From Gammaproteobacteria bacterium (GTDB lineage: Bacteria; Pseudomonadota; Gammaproteobacteria; Ga0077536): 64,000 nt of DNA. The stretch's first letter is position 1, and every line of letters begins with the position of its first letter. The stretch is taken from assembly GCA_024234975.1 (NCBI GenBank), contig JACKNH010000009.1:120660-184659 (forward strand), in the 5' to 3' direction. Below are positions 8,925 through 17,922 of this stretch, piece after piece. The notes beneath the pieces are model-generated. The model saw nothing but the letters and a program-made list of their open reading frames with translations. It ran no database searches and was not told the DNA's origin. A program made the position numbers and the translations under genes.

Positions 8925-9881
8925 CTAAAACGCGCGCAGGCCGCGCATGTGGTCCGACAAGCCATCCCATGCTGTGGTGATGAATTCCGTCGGATCACCG
9001 AAGTCTTTGACATATTCGTCCGCGATACCTTCGGCCAGCATGTCATCGGCGCCTTTGCCTTCACGGGAGAACTTCTGGAACCGATCAAAGATCGTTGCCA
9101 GCATTTGCTCCTGCGCCTGCAAATCCTCGCGCGTGACCATACGGCCATCAGCCGGCACGACAACGGTGTCGCCATCGACGCGCGCAAGCAGCGTACGGGT
9201 GGCGTCCAGCATCTCGCCGATCCAGCCGTTGGTCGCGGTATCAAGTACCGGATAGATTCGGGGGTAGGCAATGCCGCCGGCGACGATGACGTTGGCGTCG
9301 GCGAATACAGCGTGAACGTCACCATCGGTATGCGCGCGCGGGGTATGAATCAGGGCAATGGTGCTGCCGCCGTGGGCCAGTTCGTCGTTCAGATAGAACG
9401 TACGCGTGGGCCGCGCGATTTCGGCACGCGGTTCGATAATGGGCCCGCCCCAGTGCTGCTCGATACGCGTGGACATCCAGCGGCGCGTGTTTTCGTGCGC
9501 GATGATGGGGACAGCGCGTGCTCCAAGGACGTCATTGGCGCCGGTCTGCGCGAGGTGCCAATGGGTGTTCACCAACCCGGCCACCGGCTTGCCGCCAAAT
9601 CGTTCCGCGACCGCGGTCAACAGCGCAGCAGAATACTCCGGCGCGCCGCCATCGATCAGCACGATGCTGTCCGGCCCTTCATGCACGACAACGTTGCCAC
9701 CGGCGCCGCTGAATACCGTAAGCCCATCGGCGAAATCATCGCTGCGGATGTCATCGCCCTGCGCAGCACGGACAAACATTGCCGGGGCGAACATTCCAAA
9801 TGCAACGGCAGGCAGGAGCGCGCGCCGCCGCAGGTTGATCGACTCATCGCCTGTTCGTTGAATGGTGTGCTCTGGCGTCAT
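8925..9881 (-). CDS. Exported metallo-beta-lactamase-fold protein with incomplete metal site
   Basis: A 318-residue protein with an arginine-rich, Tat-like signal (NLRRRALLPAVAFGMFAPAM) and a metallo-beta-lactamase fold: VVVHEGPDSIVLIDGG, then NTHWHLAQTGAND (residues 105-117), HTPRAHTDGDVHAVF and VVPADGRMVTRED. His107, His109 and His184 match the three-His Zn1 site. The usual Asp-His after HxHx is Ala-Gln (111-112), the bridging GD is GG (203), and the last His is Asp (245), so the second metal site seems lost. Start chosen at 9881 because it opens the signal; the frame runs to 10079. It lies 49 bases upstream of the DUF1592 gene on the same strand and is likely co-transcribed. Confidence 0.85.
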   Translation of the reverse strand: MTPEHTIQRTGDESINLRRRALLPAVAFGMFAPAMFVRAAQGDDIRSDDFADGLTVFSGAGGNVVVHEGPDSIVLIDGGAPEYSAALLTAVAERFGGKPVAGLVNTHWHLAQTGANDVLGARAVPIIAHENTRRWMSTRIEQHWGGPIIEPRAEIARPTRTFYLNDELAHGGSTIALIHTPRAHTDGDVHAVFADANVIVAGGIAYPRIYPVLDTATNGWIGEMLDATRTLLARVDGDTVVVPADGRMVTREDLQAQEQMLATIFDRFQKFSREGKGADDMLAEGIADEYVKDFGDPTEFITTAWDGLSDHMRGLRAF

Positions 9882-10621
9882 GGCTATCGGCCTGGTTCGA
9901 AGACAGTGAATCGTCCGGTCAGTTTGCGACAACCCGATGGCGATGCCGCCTGGCTGATCCATATGTGGTGCCCGCGGTATTGACTGCCCCGCGTCACACA
10001 GCACGTACCGACGTCGATTGCGCTGCCGGTAGCATAGATTAATTTTGAAGTCGGCCCGCCATTGGTCAGTCACTGTCATGCTTTTTTAATGCGGCCTTCA
10101 TCCGCCGTGCACCATCGCGTCTGCAGCCGATGCGGCAAGCGCATTGCACGCCGTGTTTGCATGGGAGTAACCCGTTTACACAACGCGATGCTGTGCCGCC
10201 GATCGAACGTTCCCAGTCTCACTGACCGTGTGTGCGGTCAGACGTTCAAGACCGCAGACGTTGTCACATCAATCGCTGACAACAAGTGCGCGACCCGATT
10301 ACGAATCGGAAATACATTGAACGGACACCGGAGAAGAATCGCGACCGCACATCAGGCAACCGGCTGTCCACGAGGGCAATGATGCGGAACCTGCGACGAT
10401 GCTGGCTGTGTTGCCGCAGCGCAGCAGACCAGTGAACGGGGTGCTGGGACTAATCGTTAACAAAAAGTACCGGGGATTATTTCCTGGAAGCGGCAAAACC
10501 GTACCGTTTGTTACGGTTTGGGTTATATAATACGCGCCGCCGGCGGGGGCCCGCTGGCCGACGATATATAATCGCCGCGCACAATCTTCCGAACCCCGAC
10601 GCTATCAGGAGCAACCCAGAG
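9882..10621. promoter_or_regulatory. 740-base divergent intergenic region (MBL gene / O-demethylase gene)
   Basis: No credible gene is seen here. It must hold promoters for the minus-strand run ending at 9881 and for the O-demethylase at 10622. Visible signals are a perfect 7-bp inverted repeat at 10222-10241 and two TATAAT boxes at 10526-10531 and 10567-10572, each inside a TATATAAT string followed by a CGC-rich stretch. No good -35 box is apparent at normal spacing, which hints at an activator or an alternative start. An AT-rich patch with GTTAACAAAAAGTACC lies at about 10456. Confidence 0.5.
10222..10241. promoter_or_regulatory. Inverted repeat, possible operator
   Basis: CTGACCG and CGGTCAG form a perfect 7-bp inverted repeat around a 6-base TGTGTG centre. 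GAACGT and ACGTTC lie outside it as a second, looser pair. This spacing suits a dimeric regulator. It is about 380 bases upstream of the O-demethylase start, so the target gene is uncertain. Confidence 0.3.
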
Positions 10622-12022
10622 ATGAAGAACAGTCTCTCCGCAGCCATCGAGGCAGCCGGCAATCCGGTCAACCTGCTTCGCAATAACAAGTCCGGCATCT
10701 ACGTCTATCCCGTAGTCGCCCCTGAATTCTCTAACTGGCGTTCCGAGCAGATGGCTTGGCGCAACAGTGCCGTGTTGTTCGACCAGACCCATCACATGGA
10801 TGAGCTGACCGTCGAAGGTCCGGATGCAGAGAAGTTCCTCAGCTACGTTGGCATCAACAGCTTCGCCAACTTCAAGTTGAACGTCGCCAAGCACTTCGTG
10901 CCGGTCACCCCGGCGGGTCATGTCATCGGCGACATGATCATCTTCCGCGAAACCGAAGACAAGTTTGTGCTGGTAGGCCGCGCGCCGACCGCCAACTGGG
11001 TGCTGTTCCAGGCGTCCTATGGCAAGTGGAATGTGCGTCTGAAGCACGACCCGCGCTCTGACAGCCGTCCGGATGGCAAAGCCATCTACCGCGGCCACTA
11101 CCGCTTCCAGATTCAGGGACCGGAAGCGAACAAGATTTTCGAAGTGATGAACGGCGGCCCGATCCCGGACGTCAAGTTCTTCCACGTTGACTGGGTCAAC
11201 GTCGGCAACCTGAAGGTGCAGGCATTGCGCCACGGTATGGCCGGTGCGCCCGGCCTGGAAATCTGGGGTCCGTACGCGGACAAGAGCTACATCCAGAACA
11301 CCATCATTGAAGCCGCCAAGACGGCGGGCGTTGATCTGCGCCTGGTCGGCAGCCGCGCCTACTCCTCCAACACGCTGGAATCCGGCTGGATTCCGTCACC
11401 GCTGCCGGGCATCTACACCGGCGACGGCATGCTGAAGGACTACCGTGATTGGCTGGGCGCCGACAGCTACGAAGCCGTGGGCTCCATCGGCGGTTCGCTG
11501 GTCAGCAACAACATCGAAGACTACTACGTCACGCCGTTCGAACTCGGCTACGACTTCTACATCGGTTGGAAAAAGGACGACTTCATCGGCAAGGCCGCGC
11601 TGGAAGCCATGCGCGATCAGCCCAAGCGCAAGAAGGTCACCATCGAGTGGAACCGTGAAGACGTGATGAAGGTCATCGAGTCCTGCTTCATGGACGGCGT
11701 CGCCTACAAGTGGATCGACTTCCCGCAACCGAACTACTCGTCCAGCAATGCCGACGAACTGCTGAAGGACGGCAAGCGCGTGGGTATGTCGATGTTCAAC
11801 GGTTACAGCTACAACGAGCGCTGCCTGCTGTCGCTGGCCGTGGTCGACGCAAGCGTTGAAATCGGCGACGTGCTGACGCTGAAGTGGGGCGAGCCGGAAG
11901 CAACCGGCAAGACCTCCATCGAGCCGCACAAGCAGGCTGAAATCCGCGTCAAGGTCGCAGCGACCCCGTACGCGAAGGAAGCCCGCGAAAACTACGCCGA
12001 CAGCTGGCGTACCAAGAAGTAA
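10622..12022 (+). CDS. ligM: LigM/DesA-like tetrahydrofolate-dependent aryl O-demethylase (GcvT fold)
   Basis: A 466-residue protein of the aminomethyltransferase (GcvT) fold, close in length to LigM (vanillate/3-O-methylgallate O-demethylase), which transfers an aryl methyl group to tetrahydrofolate. Recognisable parts are VLFDQTHHMDELTVEGPDAE (early T-protein segment), RYRFQIQGPEA-type core, ALRHGMAGAPGLEIWGPYAD, and the C-terminal barrel KDDFIGKAALEAM with a GCVT_C region to the end. The start at 10622 has AGGAG ten bases upstream; the frame continues to 10508 through the promoter boxes. Codon use is strongly biased towards C-ending codons, suggesting high expression. Related O-demethylases act on vanillate, syringate or other methoxy compounds, so the substrate is not fixed. 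LigAB lies 6 kb away. Confidence 0.75.
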   Translation: MKNSLSAAIEAAGNPVNLLRNNKSGIYVYPVVAPEFSNWRSEQMAWRNSAVLFDQTHHMDELTVEGPDAEKFLSYVGINSFANFKLNVAKHFVPVTPAGHVIGDMIIFRETEDKFVLVGRAPTANWVLFQASYGKWNVRLKHDPRSDSRPDGKAIYRGHYRFQIQGPEANKIFEVMNGGPIPDVKFFHVDWVNVGNLKVQALRHGMAGAPGLEIWGPYADKSYIQNTIIEAAKTAGVDLRLVGSRAYSSNTLESGWIPSPLPGIYTGDGMLKDYRDWLGADSYEAVGSIGGSLVSNNIEDYYVTPFELGYDFYIGWKKDDFIGKAALEAMRDQPKRKKVTIEWNREDVMKVIESCFMDGVAYKWIDFPQPNYSSSNADELLKDGKRVGMSMFNGYSYNERCLLSLAVVDASVEIGDVLTLKWGEPEATGKTSIEPHKQAEIRVKVAATPYAKEARENYADSWRTKK

Positions 12023-12033
12023 GCCTCTCACCG

Positions 12034-12065
12034 ACTGCAGCGGTGTCATGTGGCACCGCTGCAGT
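12034..12065 (+). terminator. 12-bp perfect hairpin after the O-demethylase gene
   Basis: ACTGCAGCGGTG and CACCGCTGCAGT pair perfectly over 12 bp around an 8-base loop, 11 bases after the stop codon. No T-run follows; it may protect the 3' end or assist the next terminator. Confidence 0.55.
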
Positions 12066-12079
12066 TGCGCAGTTCAGCA

Positions 12080-12117
12080 AGCGGCGCGCCTTTAAAATGG
12101 CACGCCGCTTTTTTTTT
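12080..12117 (+). terminator. Rho-independent terminator
   Basis: AGCGGCG and CGCCGCT, with an inner GCC/GGC pair and one mismatch, close over a TTTAAAAT loop and are followed by nine T residues (12109-12117). This is the clearest intrinsic terminator of the window and ends just before the stop of the convergent histidine kinase gene. Confidence 0.88.
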
Positions 12118-12126
12118 GAATACGCA

Positions 12127-13494
12127 TCAGGCCCGTTGAAAATCGACAACGAAACGGATGCCACTACCGGAATCCGGCTCCTGGAGCGTTACCTTCGCGC
12201 CATGCGCCGTGGCGATCTCCCGGACGATGGCCAGCCCCAGTCCGCAACCACCGTCGTCCCGCGGTACCGGCCTGAAGAATCGTTCAAAAATACGCGGCCA
12301 GTGCTCGCGGGCAATCCCCGGACCGTCGTCCTCGATCACCAGTTGCGGACCCGCGGACCTGTCCAGCAATGAAATCCATACGGTGCCGCCCGCGTTGCCG
12401 TAGACGATCGCGTTATCCACTAGATTCGCTATCAACTCAGCCAACAGCGTCTGCTCCCCGGTAACGGCCAGCGGTTCAGGCGTCAGATCGACCATCAACC
12501 GGGTACCTCGGGCCGCGGCAGATTCCGACGCTGCCGCACAACAGCGGGCGGTCAATTCGCGCAAGTCCACCTGCTCGCGTCGCAGACCGCGCCCACTGGC
12601 CGACTCCGCACGCGCCAGCTTCATCAATTGCGAATTCACGTGCGCCATCACGTCAGCGGACTGGACGATGCGCTCAATCGCCTGGCGTACGGATGTACTG
12701 GTGCCTTCTTCGTCGAGTGCCAGCTGAGCCTGCAGTTTCATACCCGCCAGCGGCGTACGGATTTGGTGGGCAATATTGCCGATGAACTGCTCGCGCGAAT
12801 GGATCGCCGCATCGATGCGCGCCAGCAGGCGATTGGTATTGTCGACAACGACCCGTAGTTCACCGGGTGCATCCGGTAATGTAATCGGCGTCAGGTCCTG
12901 TGGCGTCCGTTGGCTCAGTTCATTGCCCAACTGCGTCAATGGCCGCAGGCCGGTCTGCAATGCGCCGGCGATGATCATCAGCACCGCGATCAGCAGCGCT
13001 GCCTTCGACAGCGTCACTTCAAACAGGAGTTCCGCCGTCATCAATTGCCGCTTGTGTAGTGACTCGGCGACAGTGACGATGACCGGGCGCTGCCCTGCCG
13101 CTTCACGCAACAAACTTATGGCACGCGTGGTGCCGCCACCCAATACAACCTCGCCGTACACCGGGCCGGCCGCCAACGCGCTGACTTCCGCCACCGGTCC
13201 AAGCGTTGTCGAACCGGCAAGCAGTTTGCCTTCGAGTGTCTGGACCTGGAAATGGACGTGGTCACTGCCGCTCGACGTCGACGCCATCGCAAATTTCGAC
13301 AAGCCGCTGCGATCGTCGTCTGACCACCGATGGGCGAGCGATTGGGCGGTATCGAGCAGCCAGCTGTCGAATACACGGCCGGCCGTGTGCATACCGATGC
13401 GGTACGACACGATGGATTCGATCAACAACAGGAACAGTAACGGCCCGGCGACAACGAGCAACAACTGCGCGCGCAGGGTCGGTTCGCCAACCAT
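12127..13494 (-). CDS. Sensor histidine kinase (TctE/QseC-like)
   Basis: A 455-residue kinase. One membrane helix (residues about 9-30) precedes a periplasmic sensor of about 130 residues, then a second helix (about 163-182) and a linker. The phospho-acceptor is His243 in IAHQIRTPLAGM. The N box LIANLVDNAIVYG, G1 EDDGPGIARE and G2 GGCGLGLAIV complete the ATPase. The HQIRTP form of the H box and the N-terminal layout match the TctE group. The ATG at 13494 abuts the stop of the response regulator gene, so the pair is one transcript. The ligand is unknown; TctE relatives sense tricarboxylates, and the divergent SulP gene is a possible target. Confidence 0.9.
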   Translation of the reverse strand: MVGEPTLRAQLLLVVAGPLLFLLLIESIVSYRIGMHTAGRVFDSWLLDTAQSLAHRWSDDDRSGLSKFAMASTSSGSDHVHFQVQTLEGKLLAGSTTLGPVAEVSALAAGPVYGEVVLGGGTTRAISLLREAAGQRPVIVTVAESLHKRQLMTAELLFEVTLSKAALLIAVLMIIAGALQTGLRPLTQLGNELSQRTPQDLTPITLPDAPGELRVVVDNTNRLLARIDAAIHSREQFIGNIAHQIRTPLAGMKLQAQLALDEEGTSTSVRQAIERIVQSADVMAHVNSQLMKLARAESASGRGLRREQVDLRELTARCCAAASESAAARGTRLMVDLTPEPLAVTGEQTLLAELIANLVDNAIVYGNAGGTVWISLLDRSAGPQLVIEDDGPGIAREHWPRIFERFFRPVPRDDGGCGLGLAIVREIATAHGAKVTLQEPDSGSGIRFVVDFQRA

Positions 13495-14160
13495 TCACCG
13501 TGCCTCTATCGCGTAGCCAAGATTGCGGATAGTCCGGATGTGGATGCCGGCCGTGCGCAATCGACGCCGCAGACGGTGGATATACACCTCCACCGCGTTG
13601 TCACCAATCTGCTCGCCCTTGAGCGCCAGCCGTTGCGCCAGCCGAGCTTTGCTGACGCCACGCGGCGTACTAAGTAAAAGTGATTCCAGTACTTCATATT
13701 CGCGCGCCGGGAGATCGTGAATGTCGCCGTCGATACGGACTTCTTTCTGATACGGGTCAACCACCAACGTACCAAGCGCCAGCGCCACCCCCTGGCCCGC
13801 GTGGCTGCGCCGGATCAGCGCGCGCACGCGCGCCTGCAGCTCGCGCAGGTCGAACGGCTTCTCCATGTAGTCATCAGCACCGGCATCCAGCGCCATCACC
13901 TGCTGCTCGGTGCCATCTCGCGCAGTCAAAACCAATACCGGCACCTTGAGCTTGCGCTGGCGGATTTCGTGCAGAAGTTCCAGACCATCGATATCCGGCA
14001 AGCCCAGATCCAGCACCACGATATCGAAATCCAGTACCTGCAAGGCGCTGCGGGCATTGGCGCCATCGCCCGCATGTACGACATCGAATGCCTCGCGCCT
14101 GAAAGCCGTCTGCAAACCGTCGGCAAGCAGGCGATCATCCTCCACGATCAATACATACAT
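13495..14160 (-). CDS. OmpR-family response regulator (TctD/QseB-like)
   Basis: A 221-residue regulator: receiver domain (residues 1-115) with acidic pocket EDD at 7-9, phospho-acceptor Asp51 in VVLDLGLPDIDG, Thr79 and Lys101 (MEKPFD), then a winged-helix DNA-binding domain (about 125-220) ending HIRTIRNLGYAIEAR. It is transcribed ahead of its kinase with no gap. It is divergent from the SulP gene at 14361 across 200 bases, the region where its own promoter and possible binding sites should lie. Confidence 0.92.
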   Translation of the reverse strand: MYVLIVEDDRLLADGLQTAFRREAFDVVHAGDGANARSALQVLDFDIVVLDLGLPDIDGLELLHEIRQRKLKVPVLVLTARDGTEQQVMALDAGADDYMEKPFDLRELQARVRALIRRSHAGQGVALALGTLVVDPYQKEVRIDGDIHDLPAREYEVLESLLLSTPRGVSKARLAQRLALKGEQIGDNAVEVYIHRLRRRLRTAGIHIRTIRNLGYAIEAR

Positions 14161-14360
14161 CGACAGCTCCGCGGCGATTGGTCGAGTCCGGTTCGATGAT
14201 AAGCGACCGCATTCGCTCCCGGACCAGTGCCGCGGCGACGGTCATGAAAGGATATTCCTCTCAGGGCCAACACTACGGGTTGAAAGGTATCTGTAAGCAT
14301 CGACGCCTAGACTCCTGACCTCATGCCGTTACCAGACCGTCGACCGCGCAGGAGACTTCG

Positions 14361-15932
14361 ATGAATGCAATGAAAAATCTCAAACATGACCTGCCCGCGA
14401 GCGTGGTCGTTTTTTTCGTGGCCTTGCCACTGTGTCTGGGAATCGCGCTGGCGTCGGGCGCGCCACTTTTTTCCGGCTTGATCGCCGGCGTCGTGGGGGG
14501 AATTCTGGTCGGCTCGCTGAGCCGTTCACCGCTCGGGGTATCCGGCCCGGCCGCGGGACTTGCAGTGATCGTTCTGACCGCCATCGAGGCATTGGGCTCG
14601 TTCCAGGCATTTCTGCTGGCGGTCGTACGGGCGGGAATGATCCAGGTGGTTTTCGGCATCCTGCGCGCCGGCGTACTGGGACACTTCTTTCCGTCAGCAG
14701 TCATTCACGGCATGTTGAGCGGCATCGGCATCATCATCTTTCTGAAGCAGATCCCGCACGCACTGGGCTATGACGCCGATCCCGAGGGCGACATGGGTTT
14801 CATTGAGGCCGACGGCGGTACCACGCTTTCGGCGCTGGTCGAGATGTTCGGCAACATTCACCCCGGTGCGGTGGTACTGACAATCATCTCGCTCGCCATC
14901 CTGATTGGCTGGGATCACCCCAGGGTGAAAGGCAATCGCTGGTTGAGCATGGTCCCCGGCCCGGTCGTCGCGGTGGTCGCCGCGGTCCTCGGTTATCTGG
15001 CAACGGGCGCGATACCATCGCTGGCGCTCGACGATTCGCACCTGGTGAACGTACCGGTCGCGACCAGCCTGAGCGAATTCGCCGGTCTGTTCACGCAACC
15101 GGACTTCAGCCGGATCTTCGATGCCTCGATCTGGACCGTCGCGATCACGATTGCCGTGGTGGCCAGCCTCGAAACGCTGCTCAGCGTCGAAGCCACGGAC
15201 AAGATGGACCCGTACAAGCGAGCCACGCCGACCAATCGTGAATTGCTGGCGCAAGGCGTTGGCAATACCGTCAGCGGGCTGCTGGGTGGCCTGCCCATCA
15301 CCCAGGTCATCGTTCGCAGTACCGTCAACGTGCAGTCAGGGGCCCGCACGCGGCTTTCAGCCATCGTGCATGGCGTGCTGCTGCTGTTGTGTATCGCCAG
15401 CGTGCCGCATCTGCTCAACATGATCCCGTTGGCGGTCCTTGCGGCGATGCTGCTGGTCACCGGCTTGAAGCTGGCCAAACCGTCGTTGTTCAAATCCATG
15501 TGGAAAGCGGGCACGCACCAGTTCGTACCGTTCATCGTCACCGTTGCCGGCGTGGTGTTCACCGACCTGCTGACCGGCGTCGGTCTCGGTATGGCCGTTG
15601 CGGTCATCGTCATCCTGCAATGCAGCTACCGGAATTCGCATTTCCTGGCCAAGCAGGAAGGCGAAACGAGTTCGCATCGCCATATCATTTCCCTGCAGCT
15701 CGCGCAGGAAGTCACGTTCCTGAACAAAGGGGCGATTCGCAAGGAGCTGGCGCAGGTTCCGGACAACAGCCTGCTGGTGATCGATCTCAGCCATTGCGTG
15801 TATCTCAATCATGACGTCGCCGAAATCATCGACGATTTCGTCCGCTCGGCATCCGCCCGCGGCATCACGGTTGAAATCATCGAGCGCCGTACCCGGACAG
15901 CTGACACCTCACGCATTCTCGCTGCCGCATGA
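14361..15932 (+). CDS. SulP-family anion transporter with C-terminal STAS domain
   Basis: A 523-residue inner-membrane transporter. It has the SulP start KHDLPASVVVFFVALPLCLGI, GVSGPAAGLAVIVLTAIEAL and SVEATDKMDPYKRATPTNREL blocks, about 12-14 predicted membrane spans, and a C-terminal STAS domain (LLVIDLSHCVYLNHDVAEII). SulP proteins carry sulfate, bicarbonate or dicarboxylates with protons or sodium. The arrangement with a downstream Usp gene resembles bicarbonate-type loci, but the substrate cannot be read from sequence alone. AGGAG lies seven to eight bases before ATG 14361. The Usp-like gene follows after 53 bases, so they probably form an operon. Confidence 0.9.
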   Translation: MNAMKNLKHDLPASVVVFFVALPLCLGIALASGAPLFSGLIAGVVGGILVGSLSRSPLGVSGPAAGLAVIVLTAIEALGSFQAFLLAVVRAGMIQVVFGILRAGVLGHFFPSAVIHGMLSGIGIIIFLKQIPHALGYDADPEGDMGFIEADGGTTLSALVEMFGNIHPGAVVLTIISLAILIGWDHPRVKGNRWLSMVPGPVVAVVAAVLGYLATGAIPSLALDDSHLVNVPVATSLSEFAGLFTQPDFSRIFDASIWTVAITIAVVASLETLLSVEATDKMDPYKRATPTNRELLAQGVGNTVSGLLGGLPITQVIVRSTVNVQSGARTRLSAIVHGVLLLLCIASVPHLLNMIPLAVLAAMLLVTGLKLAKPSLFKSMWKAGTHQFVPFIVTVAGVVFTDLLTGVGLGMAVAVIVILQCSYRNSHFLAKQEGETSSHRHIISLQLAQEVTFLNKGAIRKELAQVPDNSLLVIDLSHCVYLNHDVAEIIDDFVRSASARGITVEIIERRTRTADTSRILAAA

Positions 15933-15985
15933 TGTTCTGCACTCGCTTGTCCGCTCATAAGCCATCGCAACAGGAGAAAGATTCC

Positions 15986-16972
15986 ATGAAACTACTGGTC
16001 GCCACCACACAGTCGTTTGATCCACTGGCCATTGCCACGCAACTGGCCCGACGCTTCGATCTGAAGCAGTGTGACATTGATGTCTTGCACGTCGTCGGCG
16101 GTGGAATCAACAACGCCATCAGCAAAGCCGCCAATGTCGTTCAACTACGGCCCGTCCCGCCCGACCCACACGCACCACAGATGGCAATGCGCCAGCTGAG
16201 TGAGATGCTTCAGCAATACTACGAGGCACGCACGGTTCGGACGCATCTGGAGCGCGGCGACAAGGCCGGGATTGTGCTCGAGTTCAGCCGCGCCCGCGAG
16301 TGCGATGTGTTGATTCTGACCGAACCACATGGCCACAGCGGCACGTTGTTGCGTGACCGCCAGCAGAGTGCGCGGCGGATACTCGACTGGGCACCCTGCA
16401 CCGTGCAAATCCTCCGTCAACCCGACGAGCAGGCCGGCAAGTGCAGCGTTCTGATACCGTTACCGTGCGCCTCTGGCGTCGCATTGACATCAGACGACAT
16501 CAGAGCCGTGGGAATGGACGCCGGTAGCTGCGTGCATCTGCTTGGCATCATGCCCCCGTCAATCGATGAGCAACTGTTCGAGGCCAGCCCGGCCGCGTTA
16601 CTCAGGACGATCCAGCAAGCACGCGATGCGGCAGCGGCAGCCCGCGCGCAACTGGAACGCATCAGTCGCGATTTCCTGGCAGACACGGCGCTGCAATTAC
16701 ACTTTGAACACAGTGTTGCTGAAGGCGAATGGGGCACTGTCGCGCTCAAGGCGGTCCGCAGGTTGCGACCGCAAACGCTGGTGCTCAATCGCAGCTGGGA
16801 TCCCGGACTACGGGCGATCCGGGCACGACATGACACCGCCTACGTCGCACTGACCGCAGCCTGCACGACGCTTTTCATCGACGCCGGCCAGCGGATGCCA
16901 GTGCCTGCCGGCAGGACAACGCAAGGCCGCAGGATCAGCGTCGAGCAAAATGCACGGTCAGGGCTCGCCTGA
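15986..16972 (+). CDS. Universal-stress-protein-like protein
   Basis: A 328-residue cytoplasmic protein. The N-terminal half is a UspA-like domain: MKLLVATTQSFDPLAIATQL, the strand-helix RECDVLILTEPHGHSGTLLR and SARRILDWAPCTVQILRQ, where Usp proteins carry their nucleotide loop. The C-terminal half looks like a diverged second Usp domain (CSVLIPLPCASGVALTSDDI ... LRPQTLVLNRSW ... CTTLFID). Start at 15986 follows AGGAGAAAG. It is in the same direction as and directly behind the SulP gene, so it may sense or tune transport, but that is inference from position. Confidence 0.75.
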   Translation: MKLLVATTQSFDPLAIATQLARRFDLKQCDIDVLHVVGGGINNAISKAANVVQLRPVPPDPHAPQMAMRQLSEMLQQYYEARTVRTHLERGDKAGIVLEFSRARECDVLILTEPHGHSGTLLRDRQQSARRILDWAPCTVQILRQPDEQAGKCSVLIPLPCASGVALTSDDIRAVGMDAGSCVHLLGIMPPSIDEQLFEASPAALLRTIQQARDAAAAARAQLERISRDFLADTALQLHFEHSVAEGEWGTVALKAVRRLRPQTLVLNRSWDPGLRAIRARHDTAYVALTAACTTLFIDAGQRMPVPAGRTTQGRRISVEQNARSGLA

Positions 16973-17212
16973 ACCTTGGCGCAACAACGACCGTCGGCGT
17001 CGGCTGCGTGAGTTCGCTCGGACACGGCATGCAGCCCGTTCGGAAACCATTCCGGTACGTCCGGATGGCTGCTGGCATGGCGTCCTTGTTCCGCGGCCGT
17101 TATGCTTGGCGTGACAAACGTTCATCAGCCTGTCCAACATGTGCAAAACACCTGCCAACAGACTCGCCTCGAGAGACAGCTGGCTGGCAGCAATCCGCCA
17201 ACGGTACACATC

Positions 17213-17917
17213 GTGACCCACAACCTTGTACTGCTGCCCGGCCTGTTGTGCGACGAAGTGTTATGGGCAGGTCAGGTCGGCGGGCTGGCGGACTGCGCAC
17301 AATGTTGGATACCGCCGGCGCTGGCCGAAACGACGGTTGCGGAAATGGCCGCGCGGGTGCTTCGTGAAGCGCCGTTCGAGTCTTTCGCCCTGGCCGGGTT
17401 GTCGATGGGCGGCTATGTCTGCATGGAAATCATGCGCCAAGCGCCCGAGCGGGTCAGTCGATTGGCGCTGCTGGACACACGCGCCACGCCCGATCTGCCG
17501 GAGGAAACCGAGCGGCGACGGAACCTGATTGCGCTGGCCCGGTCCGGCCAGGATATCGAACCCATCATCCGCCGCCTGCTGCCGGTATTGCTGCATCCGG
17601 AAAATCTCGCCGACATAGTGCTGGTTGATGCCGTGATCGGTATGGCGAAACGCACCGGAATCGATGCATTCATCAGACAGCAGCATGCCATCATCTCGCG
17701 CCCGGACTCGCGCTCCGATCTGGCTGCCATCAACATACCGACGATGGTGTTATGCGGCCGCCAGGATACGTTGACGCCACTCGCCGGCCACCAGGCAATG
17801 GCTGATGCGATTGCGGAAAGTCGTCTGGTCGTGATTGAGGACGCGGGGCATCTGTCGACCATGGAACAACCGCATGCCGTGAACCAGGCCATGCGCGCCT
17901 GGCTTGGGCATAGCTGA
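17213..17917 (+). CDS. Alpha/beta hydrolase
   Basis: A 234-residue alpha/beta-fold hydrolase: LVLLPGLLCDEVLW (oxyanion region), nucleophile elbow LAGLSMGGYV with Ser64, a catalytic Asp in VLCGRQDTLTP and a catalytic His in EDAGHLSTMEQP. I place the start at GTG 17213 because MTHNLVLLPGLLCD matches the usual start of this family; the frame also has an ATG at 17102 adding 37 residues without similarity or ribosome binding site. It ends five bases from the end of the convergent LigB gene. A role in ester or ring-cleavage-product hydrolysis is possible given the neighbour, but not shown. Confidence 0.82.
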   Translation: MTHNLVLLPGLLCDEVLWAGQVGGLADCAQCWIPPALAETTVAEMAARVLREAPFESFALAGLSMGGYVCMEIMRQAPERVSRLALLDTRATPDLPEETERRRNLIALARSGQDIEPIIRRLLPVLLHPENLADIVLVDAVIGMAKRTGIDAFIRQQHAIISRPDSRSDLAAINIPTMVLCGRQDTLTPLAGHQAMADAIAESRLVVIEDAGHLSTMEQPHAVNQAMRAWLGHS

Positions 17918-17922
17918 CACGA

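Noticed and set aside
8876..9325. Upstream extension of the DUF1592 frame
   Set aside because: Antiparallel-free but overlaps the MBL gene in another frame and lacks a signal peptide; the signal and ribosome binding site are at 8875.
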